Source of the DNA: Oreohelix idahoensis
Taxonomy: Eukaryota; Mollusca; Gastropoda; Stylommatophora; Oreohelicidae
Assembly (NCBI GenBank): GCA_024509875.1
Contig: JAMPIV010016267.1
Span: 434,001-498,000, forward strand
Reading direction: 5' to 3'
Length of the DNA: 64,000 bases
Part shown: piece by piece, positions 10,377-21,923 of the stretch
How the letters are laid out: the number at the start of each line of letters is the position of its first letter
How positions within the stretch are numbered: the stretch's first letter is position 1
Notes under the pieces: model-generated
Databases searched by the model: none
The model's input: the letters and a program-made list of their open reading frames with translations, nothing else
What the model was told of the DNA's origin: nothing
Position numbers and translations under genes: made by a program

Positions 10377-11116
10377 AATGTAGTGTAAAGGTATTCAACT
10401 TCGGAGAAGGTCCCTCCTATTAACCTTTCTTTATCTGTGTAGAGTCCACACGGCATTCAATCCTGCCGGTGATAGTTTTATATGAAGACTATTTAAATTA
10501 CACTTCTAGTCTCCAACAGTAAAGAAAACTCGTCAAGGCCAGTTTGGACGTGAAGACGATACAATGATTTAATATTTCAAACAGGCTCCAATAAACAATT
10601 TAAGGCAATGGCATGACCTAGCCAGTCCTTGATAATGTCGCTATTCAGTCGACTATGGACAAGATGTCTTCGACATGTTGCTGCAAACTTTATTTCATTT
10701 TTCCACTCACGTTCGACAGAATTACAGCATTCACTTGTCCTAATAAATATATTTATCCAGCATAGATTCCATGAAGCATATGGACAATCTAGCGATAGTA
10801 AAATTTGAGAACTCTGTCGTAAGAGCACACATATAGGAGCTGGACCAAATATACATCCAAACACTTTGAAGAACACATAGGAATGGCCACGAAGTATCGT
10901 GCCACTTCTGCAAAGTCAGACCGGCTTAACGTCTGCAAAATTTGTCCAAAAGACAATGACGTACTTCCGGGTAACACAGGAAACGGTGCGTCAACAATAT
11001 GGTCTGTAAACAAGCCTTATCGATGTGAATCGATATGTTATGATTTTACTCATAACAACATGATATTTTCTCCCTGACAACTTCAGGAAATATCAAGAGA
11101 GCAGAAAAAGCCTTTA
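10377..11116. other. Unclassified 740-bp block inside split RTE-F
   Basis: It belongs to whatever element first interrupted RTE-F and was then hit by the RTE-3 fragment and the Tc1 element. No protein domain, terminal repeat or tRNA promoter was found. Confidence 0.35.
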
Positions 11117-11345
11117 TATACTGAAGCACATTAAAAACGCACCACCTGCATAATCCAGGAACAGAGTGTGAAATGTAAATATAAGTGTTTACAAGTTTAC
11201 ATATTTGGAATCTTTATTCATTTTCCTATGAATCCATGCTGGTCATTAATTTGTACATTTGATTGTTATGAAATTCATTGCATTCTGTGCAGGCAAGGGA
11301 GAAAACCAAAAATGCAACCAATAAAAAAATTCATTCACATTATCC

Positions 11346-12082
11346 TCAGTATCTGGTATGTCCACCGTGTGCTTGCAAACAAGCTTGGCAGCGGCTCAGC
11401 ATGGAACGCACAAGTCTTTGAAGGAAATTCCGGGGAATCAAGTCCCATTCACGTGTAAGAGCAGCTTCGAGCTGTTGCAGATTAGCTGGAGAACCTTGCC
11501 TGTAGACTCTGCGTCCAAGCTCGTCCCACAGATGTTCTATAGGGGACATGTATGGTGATAGGGCAGGCCAATCAATCGTCACAATGTTCTGCTGCTGTAG
11601 ATATTGCTGCGTAATGCATGCGGTGTGCGCATGTGCGTTATCCTGCTGGAGAAGCTGCAAGTCTGGATAATTTGTGAACGCAGGAGCAACCAATGCATCC
11701 AGAACCTCATCTCGATATGTCACAGCATTAACATTTCTACGGAAGACGTGAAGAGGCAAGCGATAGTGAAAACTGAATCCTCCCCAAAGGTGAATACTGC
11801 CACCTCCAAATCGATTGTGCGGATGAACACAGCAATCTGCAAAGCGCTCTCCACACCGTCGCCAAATCCGCATACGTCCATCAGCAAAGGATATGTTGAA
11901 TCTGCTCTCGTCTGTGAATAGGACAGCATTCCACTGCAGTCTAGTCCATCTGACATGTTGCTCTGCCCATTGCAGGCGCTGCTGTGGTGGCAATTCATCC
12001 TTCTGGCAATGGCCCGTGAGCTCATTCCGGTCTCCAACATACCAATGGCTCGTTGGCGGTCGTTTTCAGATAGTCGTGGCAT
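11346..12082 (-). pseudogene. Tc1-like transposase, internally deleted, DD34E
   Basis: The N-terminus (MPRLSENDRQRAIGMLETG) matches the first helix-turn-helix of Tc1 transposases. After about 33 residues a deletion removes most of the DNA-binding domain, and the frame shifts into a 215-residue C-terminal part (frame ending at 11346). That part keeps the catalytic triad: D in FTDESRF, D in QQDNAHAH, and E in SPIEHLWDE, with 34 residues between the last two (DD34E). The end GGHTRY is usual for the family. Family members are about 340 residues, so roughly 90 are lost. The copy is inactive. Confidence 0.85.
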
Positions 12083-12144
12083 TTCAAGCACATGTATTTG
12101 GTGTTTTGTCTCAACGGCCTTTTTATACCGAGTATACTGCCACA

Positions 12145-12355
12145 CCCAACGGGCTGATCACCCGTTTGCCAGTCACTTTGATTACGGAAACAACAACAAA
12201 TGGATTGATTTGTCGTTGCCCTAAAGACGCCATTAGGCGTGATGGGAACAACGGCAAAGAAAATCTATTCGCTGTTGCCCTTAAGACGCCACTAGGCGTA
12301 ATGGCCACTGCTGACTGCTTTGCCGGTCGTTGGCTAAGGACGGAAGAAGAAGAAG
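12145..12355 (+). mobile_element. SINE-A copy 2, inside the Tc1 element
   Basis: It is a second, closely similar 211-bp SINE-A with flanking repeats ATACTGCCACA (12134-12144 and 12356-12366) and a GAA tail. It sits upstream of the transposase ATG on the opposite strand, so it postdates the Tc1 insertion. It has the same 5' hairpin, duplicated inner segment and RTE-3-like 3' end as copy 1. Confidence 0.82.
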
Positions 12356-12621
12356 ATACTGCCACAACGCGTACACATTTTCAGGGTCATAGCTGTTGGG
12401 AATCGTAATGCACGTGTAACTTTCATTGTTTTCATGTAGTCTGTACACAAACCCGTTGGTTGAATCATGCACTTTCCATTCCAGCAGCCATTTGCTCTCT
12501 ACCTCATGACAAACACGGGGAAAATCCATTCCCACACTTTTTTTTTCCAGCTTCTCGGCATCAGTATATATAATAGTGGTGCGTTTATAATGTGCTTCAG
12601 TATAAGTCATGTGAACAGTAT

Positions 12622-13311
12622 AAGTCATGAATATGGACTCGACATTAATATTGAGAAAACAAAATGATAATTAGCAAAACAGACGATAAACCTACATTAA
12701 AGATAAGCGTAAATGGGAAAATCCTGGAACAAGTCAAGAGCTACGTATATCTTGGTCATATAATAACAGAAGATGGCAGATGTGAAACAGAAATCAAGAA
12801 GAGAATAGGAATGGCCAAAGCTACATTCAACAACATGAAACATATACTGACATCTAAACAGTTATCTCACAAATTAAAACTGAGAATCATAAAGGTTATA
12901 TATATTCTGCATTTCTGTATGGTGCGGAAACATGGACGATGAATAAGCATTTGGAAGAAAGAATTGGGGCTCTAGAAGAATGGGGCGTATCTCATGGAAA
13001 GAGATGAAAACAAATAAGGAGGTCCTAGAAAATCTAGGTATGAAAAGAGAACTAATGAGGGAGATCAAAGTTCAGCAGCTAAAGTACTTAGGCCACATAA
13101 AAAGGCATAACACCTTGCAGAAGACCATAACAGAAGGGAGAGTTGAAGGCAAACGCGCAAGGGGAAGACAGCGCTATAAGTGGGAAGATAACATCAACAG
13201 ATGGATAGGAAAGAGTCTATCAGAGTGCACCACCAAGACAAGAGACAGAAGACGTTGGAGATCCATTACAGGCAACCTTCGTTGTGGAGATGGCAACTGA
13301 TGATGATGATA
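12622..13311 (+). mobile_element. LINE 3' fragment with TGA-repeat tail
   Basis: It encodes the end of a reverse transcriptase and the C-terminal domain: YGLDINIEKTK, SYVYLGHIITEDGR, then, after a frameshift near 12940, LKYLGHIKRH and GKRARGRQRYKWEDNI. It ends in TGATGATGATGATA. This differs from RTE-1, RTE-2, RTE-3 and RTE-F. The 5' end is truncated; the junction near the Tc1 right end could not be resolved. Confidence 0.7.
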
Positions 13312-14490
13312 TATTGCCTTTATAGACCTCACAAAGGCATTTGACATGGTTAGCAGGGATGGACTCTTTAAAATCCTCTTGAAAATAGGCTGCCCCACTA
13401 AATTGCTAGAAAGGATAAAGTCACTCCATGAAGACATGAAGGGAACAGTTCAATATGCTGGAAACATATCACAGCCCTTTGACATACACAATGGCGTCAA
13501 ACAAGGCTATGTCCTAATTCTGACCCTCTTCGGGATCTTCTTTGTCTCGCTCTTGAAACATGCATTCGGAGATGCAACTGAAAGAGTATGCCTCCACACT
13601 AGGTCAGATGGCCGACTGTTTAACCTCGCAAGGCTGAAGACAAAAACAAAAATCAGAACGGTTTTTATACGAGACTTGTTGTTCGCTGATGACGCTGCAG
13701 TCATCACTCAGTCAACAGGAGCTCCAAAGCTTGATGAATCGCTTGTCCCAAACATGCAAGTAGTCGTATGGTCTCACAATAAGTCTAAAGAAAACAAATG
13801 TGCTGGGTCAGGATGTGGATGTTGTACCAGTTATCACTATCGATAACTATGAATTGGCAGTGGTGCACCACTTTACATACCTGGGGTCTACCATCAACGA
13901 CAATCTCTCTCTTGACACAGAAATTGACAGCTGCATTGGCAAAGCTGCAGCCATCTTTGCCTGCCTCACAACGCTTGTTTGGGGAAACTCAAAACTCACA
14001 ATGAAGACCAAAGCTGCGGTATATAAGGCCTGTGTCACCAACATGCTTCTGTATGGCAGCGAGACATGGACAACCTATTGTAAGCAAGAAAGAAGAGCTC
14101 AGTACCTTCCATCTACGGTGTCTATGCCACATCCTTGGTATTTCGAGGAAGGACAAAGTGACAAATGTTGAGGTGCTGTTATGTGCTGGCCTTCAAAGCA
14201 TGTATACACTGCTTAGACAGCGCAGATTAAGCTGATGATCGCATCCCAAAAAATATTTTCTACGGACAACTGGTAAGATGGCAAAAGAACAGTTTGACGA
14301 CCGCAGCTGAAGTTCAAAGATGAATGCAAGAGAGACATGAAGGCGCTGGACATAAATCCAGCAACCTGGGAGGATGGAAGCTACCGATTGCACCAAATGG
14401 TGAAGCTCCTTACGGTGCCACCTCAGATTGGGCAAAAAGAAGCTCTCACAACAAACAGAAGAGAAAAGATCACAATGAAAGGAACACCTT
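13308..14490 (+). mobile_element. RTE-F LINE, 3' portion of a split copy
   Basis: It continues the RTE-F copy begun at 7858. The frame holds the RT palm motif (AFIDLTKAFDMVSRDGL), FDIHNGVKQGY and the catalytic box DLLFADDAAVI. After a frameshift near 13800 it gives HHFTYLGSTINDNLSLDT and LYGSETW, then stop-riddled C-terminal sequence. Frameshifts and stops show it is dead. A truncated relative is at 23648-24098. Confidence 0.75.
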
Positions 14491-14495
14491 GTAAA

Positions 14496-15065
14496 TATAT
14501 AGATTACACATGGAGCTGTCGAGTGTTGAATGAACAGTGAAATATATGAAAATATAGATTACACATAAAGCTGAAGGGAAGTGAATAGTGAAATATGGGA
14601 AAATAAAGATTACACATGGAGTTAAAGGGTAATGAATGAACAGTGAAATATGGGAAAATATAGATTACACATGGAGCTGAAGGGTAATGAATGAATAGTG
14701 AAATATGGGAAAATATAGATTACACATGGAGCTGAAGGGTAATGAATGAATAGGGAAATATAGATTACACATGGAGCTGAAGGGAAGTGAATAGTGGAAT
14801 ATGGGAAAATATAGATTACACATAAAGCTGAAGGGAAGTGAATAGTGAAATATGGGAAAATATAGATTACACATGGAGTTAAAGGGTAATGAATGAACAG
14901 TGAAATATGGGAAAATATAGATTACACATGGAGCTGAAGGGTAATGAATGAATAGTGAAATATGGGAAAATATAGATTTTACATAGAGCTGAAGGGTAAT
15001 GAAAGAATAGTGAAATATGGGAAAATATAGATTATACATGGAGCTGAAGGGTAATGAATGAACAG
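14496..15065. repeat. 55-bp satellite block, about 11 units, left part
   Basis: Units of about 52-57 bases share ATATAGATTACACATGGAGC. Three unit types recur in the same order (units 2-5 and 7-10), so a block of several units was duplicated. The same repeat reappears in the same orientation at 22484-22583, so the array was split by the I-like LINE. The long ORF reading through it is not a gene. Confidence 0.85.
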
Positions 15066-16514
15066 TTAATAGGTGCTCAGTCTCCCTCAGCAAATGTCGA
15101 AGGGTATGAATGCTAATTGTTCCTGTTACGCACTGGTTGTAAACGCGGCGGATGTGTCCTCTCATACGTCCATCCGTTCTGGTCTTACGTTTGATGCCAA
15201 ATTCCAGCAGTCTTAGCCTTGATGATTCATCGATTGCAGTGTCATTCTCTAATAGACGAACATGAATTGCCCTCAGTATTTCTTCCTTATCCATGGCCAA
15301 TGCACCTTTTATGGGTGCTCTTGAAGCTAGTCTGTCAGCTCTTTCATTGCTACGTACCCCGGCATTACCAGGACAGTAGATCCATATCAGTTCTTGAAGA
15401 TTCGATGCTTCTATGGAGGTTTTCCATTCATGTCGAAGCCAGCCATTTTGGACCTTTTGAAGCATGGACTGTGAGTGATACAATATCTGCCTTTGTTAAT
15501 AAAGTCTCAGACAGCCATCTTAAGGCAGCAGTAACTGCCTCTACCTCCATTCTCATGCTGGAGGTTGTTATCATGAAAGCCCCGCTATGTTCAGCGACGG
15601 TTCTGCCCTTTACTCTAGCAGAGAAGCCCCACCCTGATTTATTACCACATATTACAGACCCATCAGTGTACACAATGGCATCATCATCCCCAACATTATC
15701 ATTTATAAGCTGATCAATTTCCAGCTCTGCACTCCCATTGACCCAAGTTCTGCATTCTCTACCAAGGCTGATGAGGACTTGCTGGTAGTTCATCCAGCTC
15801 TCATCTGACTTACTCCACTCTTCTCCCTTGAATATATTTTCAGTTGGGGTCACTGGTCTAATAGTCTCCTCCGCCTGCGCCATCCATGACATCTCCCTCT
15901 TTATTCTCGCTCCTTTGATGTCAGCTATGTTCCCATGCAGGGGATGCCTTTTGTCTGTGGTTTCACGCATATACGCTTTTACCTGGGCTATCGTATATCT
16001 GGATCTAATTGACAGGTATCCAAGCATGTGCCGCATTATCACAATAGGAGTATTTCACGTGCAGCCCAAGACTATACGCATCCCTTCGTTTTGAATGCGA
16101 TCCAGTCGTTCACATTGTGATATTGACAGCGTCAGTATTCCCAGGCCATACTCGATTACAGACAAGACCAGCTGATGATACAGGGAAACAATAGTACCTG
16201 CTCCAGGTGCGCTGCAGCCATAGTTTTTAGGGCTGCCAGACCTCTCTTGCACTTATGTATAATGTGATCAACATGGTGCTTATATGATAGCCCACGATCG
16301 AATGTTACTTTAAGGTATTTCAACTTGTTCTGCCTTTCAAATTTCTGTCCACTGAGGGTAATGTCTGGAAGATCTGCTTTCAATATGGAGTTATTCAAGG
16401 AGCACCAAAGCAAACAGGCTTTGTTGGGATTGACCTTGGAGCTGGTTTTGTCGCACCATTTAGAAACTGCTTGAAGTGTCTCATGTATGCTTTTAACCAG
16501 TTCGTTTCTATCTG
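15066..16514 (-). mobile_element. I-like LINE, 3' part: RT end and RNase H
   Basis: On the minus strand the end of the RT (NKLKYLKVTFDRGLSYKHHVD, about 16330) is followed by degenerate sequence and an RNase H domain. Visible RNase H motifs are IVYTDGSVICGNKSGWGF with the first Asp, MRMEVEAVTAAL with the Glu, and ERADRLA with the last Asp. The Asp expected in the DSQS motif reads as His (YHSQSMLQ), and frames change near 15480, so the enzyme is dead. An encoded RNase H separates this LINE from the RTE-like families here. The RT core is at 21924-22480. Confidence 0.75.
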
Positions 16515-17177
16515 AACCAGTGTCGTGGATGAATTATCAGATAGGTAATAGATGTTTATAGTCCTGTCTGAGCAGAGCTGATAGTGATGACAATGTGAAA
16601 GTAAGGGGTAAGATATAGTTTTTTTTTTATCACGAGGGTAATCGTGTAAGAGAAAGGACAGTCTCTGGATACAATAATTTATCTAATCCAGCCTATCTGG
16701 ACGACGATATTTAAATCAGACGCACTTTCTCTCCTTGTACGAAAATACAAGTTACACTGCACTCACATGCACACAATTCTGTGACAAATACGCACGAACG
16801 TGAAAAACAAACTATGGATAACATATAATGAATAGGGGTTGACCGATACGATAACTAAAGGTTTAATACAGTTTATTATCAATAGAAAATCACAACATAA
16901 ATCATATGCATCAAGAGATCATGGTTTACAGACAAAATGAAAATTAATCAAATAGGTTCTCCCCTCTGGTAAAGCAGAAGAAAAGACGATCCCAACAGAG
17001 GTTAATTAACCCAAAAGATCAAAGGGTAACAATAAGTTATGAAATAGTCAGTATGAGAAAAGAATAGGTTCCTAATGTAAACTATCCCGTGACGAATCAG
17101 ATTATTGAGATAAAAAAAAAGAAAGAAGAAACCATATAAGTATATGATGTTAACAAAAGACATAAGTTTCTTTCTCT

Positions 17178-20100
17178 TACTTACTTACTTAGTCGTTCCC
17201 CTTCTACCGTGAGGTGTAGAGGTTTGGAAGAGAGAGCGCCAGACTATTCTATCGGCTGTCTTCGTCCTGGCCTGGTTCCATTCTAGTCCTCGGTCCTTCA
17301 AAGATTGTCTAATGTTGTCCTCCCAGCGGACTCTGGGTCGTCCTCGGGGTCTGGATCCTTGGCTCTTTGTTTCCCATGCTTGTCGTGGTAGCCGATCTTC
17401 TCCCATTCTGCAGACATGGCCAAACCATCTTAGTTGGGACTGTTCTACTTGGGTCTGTAGGGGGTGGCATTTTAGGCCTTGACGTATCGTCTGGTTGCGT
17501 ACCATGTCTCTTCTTGTTACTTCAACCACCTTCCTCAGATATCTCATTTCTGAGGTTTGGATCTGGCTTTTATGGGTTGTAGTCATTGCCCATGACTCGC
17601 ATCCATATGTCAAGACTGGGACATAGGTGGAGCGGTATACAGCCATCTTCGTTTTCTTACCAACCTCTCTCTTGCTGAGGAATCCTCGATTTATGGCCTG
17701 AAAAAGTCTCTCAGCTGCTGCTTTTCGAGTGGCCAACTCTTCTTTGATGCCTCCCTTTCGGTCTATAATAGCTCCGAGGTATTTAAAGTGGTCGACCTGC
17801 TCCAGGACCTGTTCTCCCAGCTTAATCTGATGTCTTCTTTCTTCTCGTGATATCACCATGGATTTTGTTTTAGAGCTGCTTATGACCATCCCTCTCTTCT
17901 CCAGCTCTTCCTTCCATACTTGCAGGTTGGATTGGAGATGTGCCTCTGATTTAGCAATCAGGGCAACATCATCAGCAAATGCCAGCTCTGAAATATAGAC
18001 CTGTCTCATCTTCCAGTACCCCACTGAATACTTTCTTGTTCTCTCCTTACATGCCTTGATGACATCGTCCATAAGGAGTATGAAGAGGTAAGGTGATAGG
18101 ATATCACCTTGTCTTACACCAGTGGTGGTCCTGAACTCTTCTGACTTATGGTTTGCTGTCCTCACATAATTTCTGCAAGACTTGTAGAAGCTCTGTATAG
18201 CATGAATCAGAGGTGCTTGAATATTCTTCCTTGCCAAACAGTTCCAAAGTTTGCTCCAAGGGACCCTGTCAAACGCCTTTTCCAGATCTATGAAACAAAG
18301 ATGGATCTCACTCTTATACTCAAGGGCCTTTTCACTCAGCTGTCTGAGTGTGAAGATTAGGTCTTGAGTACTTCGGTTTGCTCGGAATCCGCACTGGACC
18401 TCATCCAATTGTGGCTCAGCTAGGCGTCGGAGTCTCTGCTCTAGGATTCTAGAGTAGATTTTTCCAGGGACACTGAGAAGGGATATGCCTCTATGGTTTC
18501 CACACTGTCGATTGTCACCCTTTTTGAAAATTGGTGTTATTATGGCAATCTCCCAATCCTTTGGTATGGTCTTGTTGCACCATGCTGCCTGTAGGACCCT
18601 TAAGAGTAACAGGTCGCCTGATGTTCCCATGTACTTAACCATTTCTGGTGTTATACCATCATGCCCTGCTGCTTTGCCCATCTTGATTTTCTCCAGTGCT
18701 GCCTTCAGTTCTTCCATCTTTATGTCATCTTCATCACCATTGGTTTCCTCTTCTGTGCTAGTGGTTATCATTTCTGATGTTTGACCTTGCTCACCATCAA
18801 GGAGTTCTGAGAAATATTCTTTCCATCTTTCCATTACTTCCTTCGGGGCAGTAAGCAATTTGCCTTGCTTGTCCTTTATAAATTTGAGAGGGCATTGTTT
18901 TTCCTTCCTCATGTTCTTTAGGGTCTTATAGAACAGTTTCTGGTTTTCTTGTGCATCTTTTTCTAGCTTTTCTCCAAATTCTTCCCAGGACTTCTGTTTT
19001 GCTGCTAGCACTTTGTTCTTTACTTCTGTTCTGAGTGTCACATATTCTCTATATTTTTCCATTTGTCCTGTTGTGTTTTTAGCGCCTAAGTATTGTTTCC
19101 ATGCCATTTTCTTCTCTCTTATTTTCTCTTTGACTTCCTCTGTCCACCAAGGTGTCCTCTTTCTCTGGTTCCCAAGTTGGACTTCACCACATGCTTCTGC
19201 AGCAGCTGTCTTTATGATATCCTTGAATTTAATCCAGAGGGTTTCCAAGTCATCAGGTTGTTCTTCTGTGTTGTTCACCGCTGCAGCAATAAGCCCCTGA
19301 TATCTGGTCTTAATTTCTGGCTCTCTCAGCTTGTAGGTCCTAATGCTCATTTCTCCTGCTCGTTTACTTGGTTTCTTGCGTGATGTTGAGCAGTTCCTAG
19401 GCTGAGCAACTCTTTCAGTTGTTCGTTTGATTGTTAGCAGGTAGTGATCACTTCCAATCTCTGGCCCCCTCCAGACTCTTGCATCTCGGACATATTTGAA
19501 TGAGCTTCTCCGAACAATGGCATAGTCGATCACTGACTTCTCATTCTTTGTTGGTTCACATCTAGTGTATGCATGTATGCGCTTATGGGGGAACTTTGTG
19601 TTTGTAATGATCAGATTCTGCTCACTGCAGAATCTAAGGAGTCGCTTTCCATTGTCATTGAGAGTGTCTTCTCCATATCTTCCGATAACTCCACCCCATC
19701 TAGCATGGTCATTTCCAACTCTGGCATTAAAATCTCCGAGCATGATAACTTCATCTAGGCAGTCATCCACTGTCCTTTGAAGCAGCTCGAAGAATTCCTC
19801 CTTGACCTCTGCTCTCTCATCCTCATTTGGCCCATACACTATGACCAGGTTGACTATGATTTCTCCTTCTTTTAGTTTCACAACCATTATGCGCTCTGAG
19901 ACAAAGTTCCACCCCTTGATACTATGTTTTTGATTTTGGGCCACAATGCAACCCACACCCCCTTTAGCTCTTTCGGATATGGGTACACCACTGTAGAGCA
20001 GCGTGTTGCCATTGAGATCCATGACTCCTTGTCCTTTTTTCTTTGTTTCCGTTATAGCCAGGATTTCTAGTTTTGCTTTCCTCATCTCTTCCACCAGCTC

Positions 20101-20346
20101 CTCTTCCTTCCCATTTATACTTCTTGTGTTCCATGTTCCATAAGTCGTAGTCCGTAGTCCGTTCCAGTTCGTCGCCTTTAGAATCAGTCCGGTTTTCTCT
20201 CTTGTGTTACTCGTAATCGTGGTTTAAAGCAAACAGGTGATTGGCCTGTTGTGCCTTTGCATGGTGGAGGGGCTGCCTCCTTACGGCCTCCATGCAGGCC
20301 GCCCTCCTCCTTTTTCATCCGGCTTGGGACCGGCATAGGCGGAGTT
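17178..20346 (-). mobile_element. Full-length RTE-2 LINE with target-site duplication
   Basis: This 3.17-kb element lies between GTTTCTTTCTCT repeats (17166-17177 and 20347-20358). It has a GC-rich minus-strand 5' leader, one long EN-RT ORF and a short TAAG-repeat tail directly after the stop. It is the best preserved RTE-2 copy. Truncated copies are at 5467-5679 and 50242-51955. Confidence 0.88.
17185..20094 (-). CDS. RTE-2 endonuclease-reverse transcriptase
   Basis: The frame is open for 969 codons from the first ATG. It carries endonuclease motifs (ILAITETKKKG, IMLGDFNARVGN, GSDHYLLT) and RT motifs ([67 protein letters not shown]). It ends with a basic C-terminus (QLRWFGHVCRMG, RPRGRPRVRWEDNI). 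The conserved endonuclease start, YGTWNTRSINGK, lies in the same frame upstream of this ATG (about 20115-20150), and the frame stays open to an in-frame TAA near 20220 without another ATG. The annotated start therefore probably truncates the real protein: either a start codon was lost or initiation is non-AUG. Otherwise the ORF looks intact. Confidence 0.85.
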   Translation of the reverse strand: MEEMRKAKLEILAITETKKKGQGVMDLNGNTLLYSGVPISERAKGGVGCIVAQNQKHSIKGWNFVSERIMVVKLKEGEIIVNLVIVYGPNEDERAEVKEEFFELLQRTVDDCLDEVIMLGDFNARVGNDHARWGGVIGRYGEDTLNDNGKRLLRFCSEQNLIITNTKFPHKRIHAYTRCEPTKNEKSVIDYAIVRRSSFKYVRDARVWRGPEIGSDHYLLTIKRTTERVAQPRNCSTSRKKPSKRAGEMSIRTYKLREPEIKTRYQGLIAAAVNNTEEQPDDLETLWIKFKDIIKTAAAEACGEVQLGNQRKRTPWWTEEVKEKIREKKMAWKQYLGAKNTTGQMEKYREYVTLRTEVKNKVLAAKQKSWEEFGEKLEKDAQENQKLFYKTLKNMRKEKQCPLKFIKDKQGKLLTAPKEVMERWKEYFSELLDGEQGQTSEMITTSTEEETNGDEDDIKMEELKAALEKIKMGKAAGHDGITPEMVKYMGTSGDLLLLRVLQAAWCNKTIPKDWEIAIITPIFKKGDNRQCGNHRGISLLSVPGKIYSRILEQRLRRLAEPQLDEVQCGFRANRSTQDLIFTLRQLSEKALEYKSEIHLCFIDLEKAFDRVPWSKLWNCLARKNIQAPLIHAIQSFYKSCRNYVRTANHKSEEFRTTTGVRQGDILSPYLFILLMDDVIKACKERTRKYSVGYWKMRQVYISELAFADDVALIAKSEAHLQSNLQVWKEELEKRGMVISSSKTKSMVISREERRHQIKLGEQVLEQVDHFKYLGAIIDRKGGIKEELATRKAAAERLFQAINRGFLSKREVGKKTKMAVYRSTYVPVLTYGCESWAMTTTHKSQIQTSEMRYLRKVVEVTRRDMVRNQTIRQGLKCHPLQTQVEQSQLRWFGHVCRMGEDRLPRQAWETKSQGSRPRGRPRVRWEDNIRQSLKDRGLEWNQARTKTADRIVWRSLFQTSTPHGRRGTTK

Positions 20347-21923
20347 GTTTCTTTCTCTGTTCATTCAATTCACATCCACACAGTGGCCACTTTCAGATTT
20401 GCTTACCCCAGTAGTTGTCGCAGGCATTCCAAGGAAATACATTAATAAGTAATAAGGCTATTAGTGTCAAATTTAAGTTTGCCAAATCCAGCCCCAGACT
20501 CTCCGCAGTTGCTGACTGCAAATTTCACAGGAGTCGCTAGAGTCGGTGTTTTAATTTGTCCTGGATACAATAAGTTATCTATACCTTCAGTTGGTTGGAG
20601 TAAGGTTCATGCGTGGTGATCGCCGATGTAGGATAAATAGAACATATACAGTTCCTAGGTTGTTTAGCCTCAGGTGGCTGAAACGCTAGGTTAAGTTACA
20701 CAAATGTTGCTGACAATATATTTCGCCACAGCTGGCTGATGAGACTGATATATGTAAATCTGGTAATAGTTCTGGTCCAGTTAATATTATAATTTAATGT
20801 TTCTATTCTCTTTTCTCTCATGAAAAATTAGGAAAATTGGACCGCACAGGTCACAGCAAGAAGCTCATCAATATTAAATATCCTGGGATGCTTATAATAT
20901 TATAAGTTCGTATGATCATAAGTTCATATGGCCTTAAGAAAGCCGCTAGTACTCAGGTTTTGATCAGCCTATATTTTAGGAAAGAAAATATAAACATTTA
21001 ACCAAATTATCAATATCATATCTAACGCGTGTAAAAAATAGGACCTCTTCACCACTCCGTTATAAATTAGAATTAAAACACATGTGTCTAGCTTATCCTA
21101 TCGTTCTTTTTAATGCGTGATATGAACACTAGTCATTTATAGAATTACATAAAATGGATAGAAGTAAATAATATATGCCGTCAGTAGACAGTTATTTAAT
21201 GTATGTACTAGTCAATTTAAAACATCTCGTACTGGGAAATGGCGAGTAATTAAATTTACTTTACGGCTGGAAAAATTAGCTATAAGTTATTTAATTAGCA
21301 CAGAAAATCTCAGTGAAATATAATGAAAAATTTAAACACACTAAATCACTTCCAGGCTAGTATATAATTTACCGCAATCAGAAAAATGAAACACTCCACA
21401 AAAATCTAATAATTTTCACTCTGTACGAGAAATCTTAAGATAACGAGCTGGTGAATTCAGATAGATTTCTGGGCAACTGATCATGGCTATCGGAGAGACA
21501 TGGTATATATTGATAAATTCCGTTCTATCGTTCTTTAATGCGAAAGTCACACCTACTGCCAGACCCGAGTCAATTTGCCGTTCGATTCTTGAATCAAAGG
21601 TAATTTTACCACGTCTTCCGCCGACAACCTCTCTGGCTTGACTTTCATCATCTCCGCCTTGCCGAATATCAGCTACGTAATTACTTCCCTGAAAGTTTTA
21701 CAATCCAAGGTCCGTCTCAGACTGAATATCTCGTGTGTTCCCCTGATCAAAGAACCTATTACGCCATGCTCCGCGCTTCGCTCTCTGTTTCACATAGGGC
21801 TTAGTTGCCAGATGGATCATGTGTTAATTGCACTCGTGAATCCTTCGTTCATGTAGCAAAAATAATAAACTAGATGGGGAGGGGCAAAAGTGGATGATTA
21901 CTGCTGCACTATTTCCAACCAGT

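Larger units (their letters stand above)
11119..12602 (-). mobile_element. Tc1-like DNA transposon with SINE inserted
   Basis: Terminal inverted repeats of about 29 bp, starting TATACTGAAGCACATTA at 11117 and mirrored up to 12604 with one mismatch, enclose a minus-strand Tc1 transposase relic. TA at both ends fits the TA target of the Tc1/mariner superfamily. Without the nested SINE-A and its duplicated target, the element is about 1.26 kb. Confidence 0.88.
16521..21917. mobile_element. 5.4-kb insertion splitting the I-like LINE
   Basis: The I-like LINE reads continuously if this segment is removed. The flanks share ACCAG (16516-16520 and 21918-21922), and the insert starts TG and ends CA, as LTR elements do. 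No pair of long terminal repeats and no gag or pol motifs were found, so it may be a large solo LTR or decayed element. Without the nested RTE-2 it is about 2.2 kb. Classification is uncertain; the insertion itself is well supported. Confidence 0.55.

Noticed and set aside
14496..15065. CRISPR-like array
   Set aside because: Units are contiguous with no unique spacers, no cas genes are present, and the genome is eukaryotic.
14665..15483. A 272-codon ORF with RNase H and a repetitive C-terminus
   Set aside because: Only its first ~115 codons are LINE RNase H; the rest reads through the 55-bp satellite.
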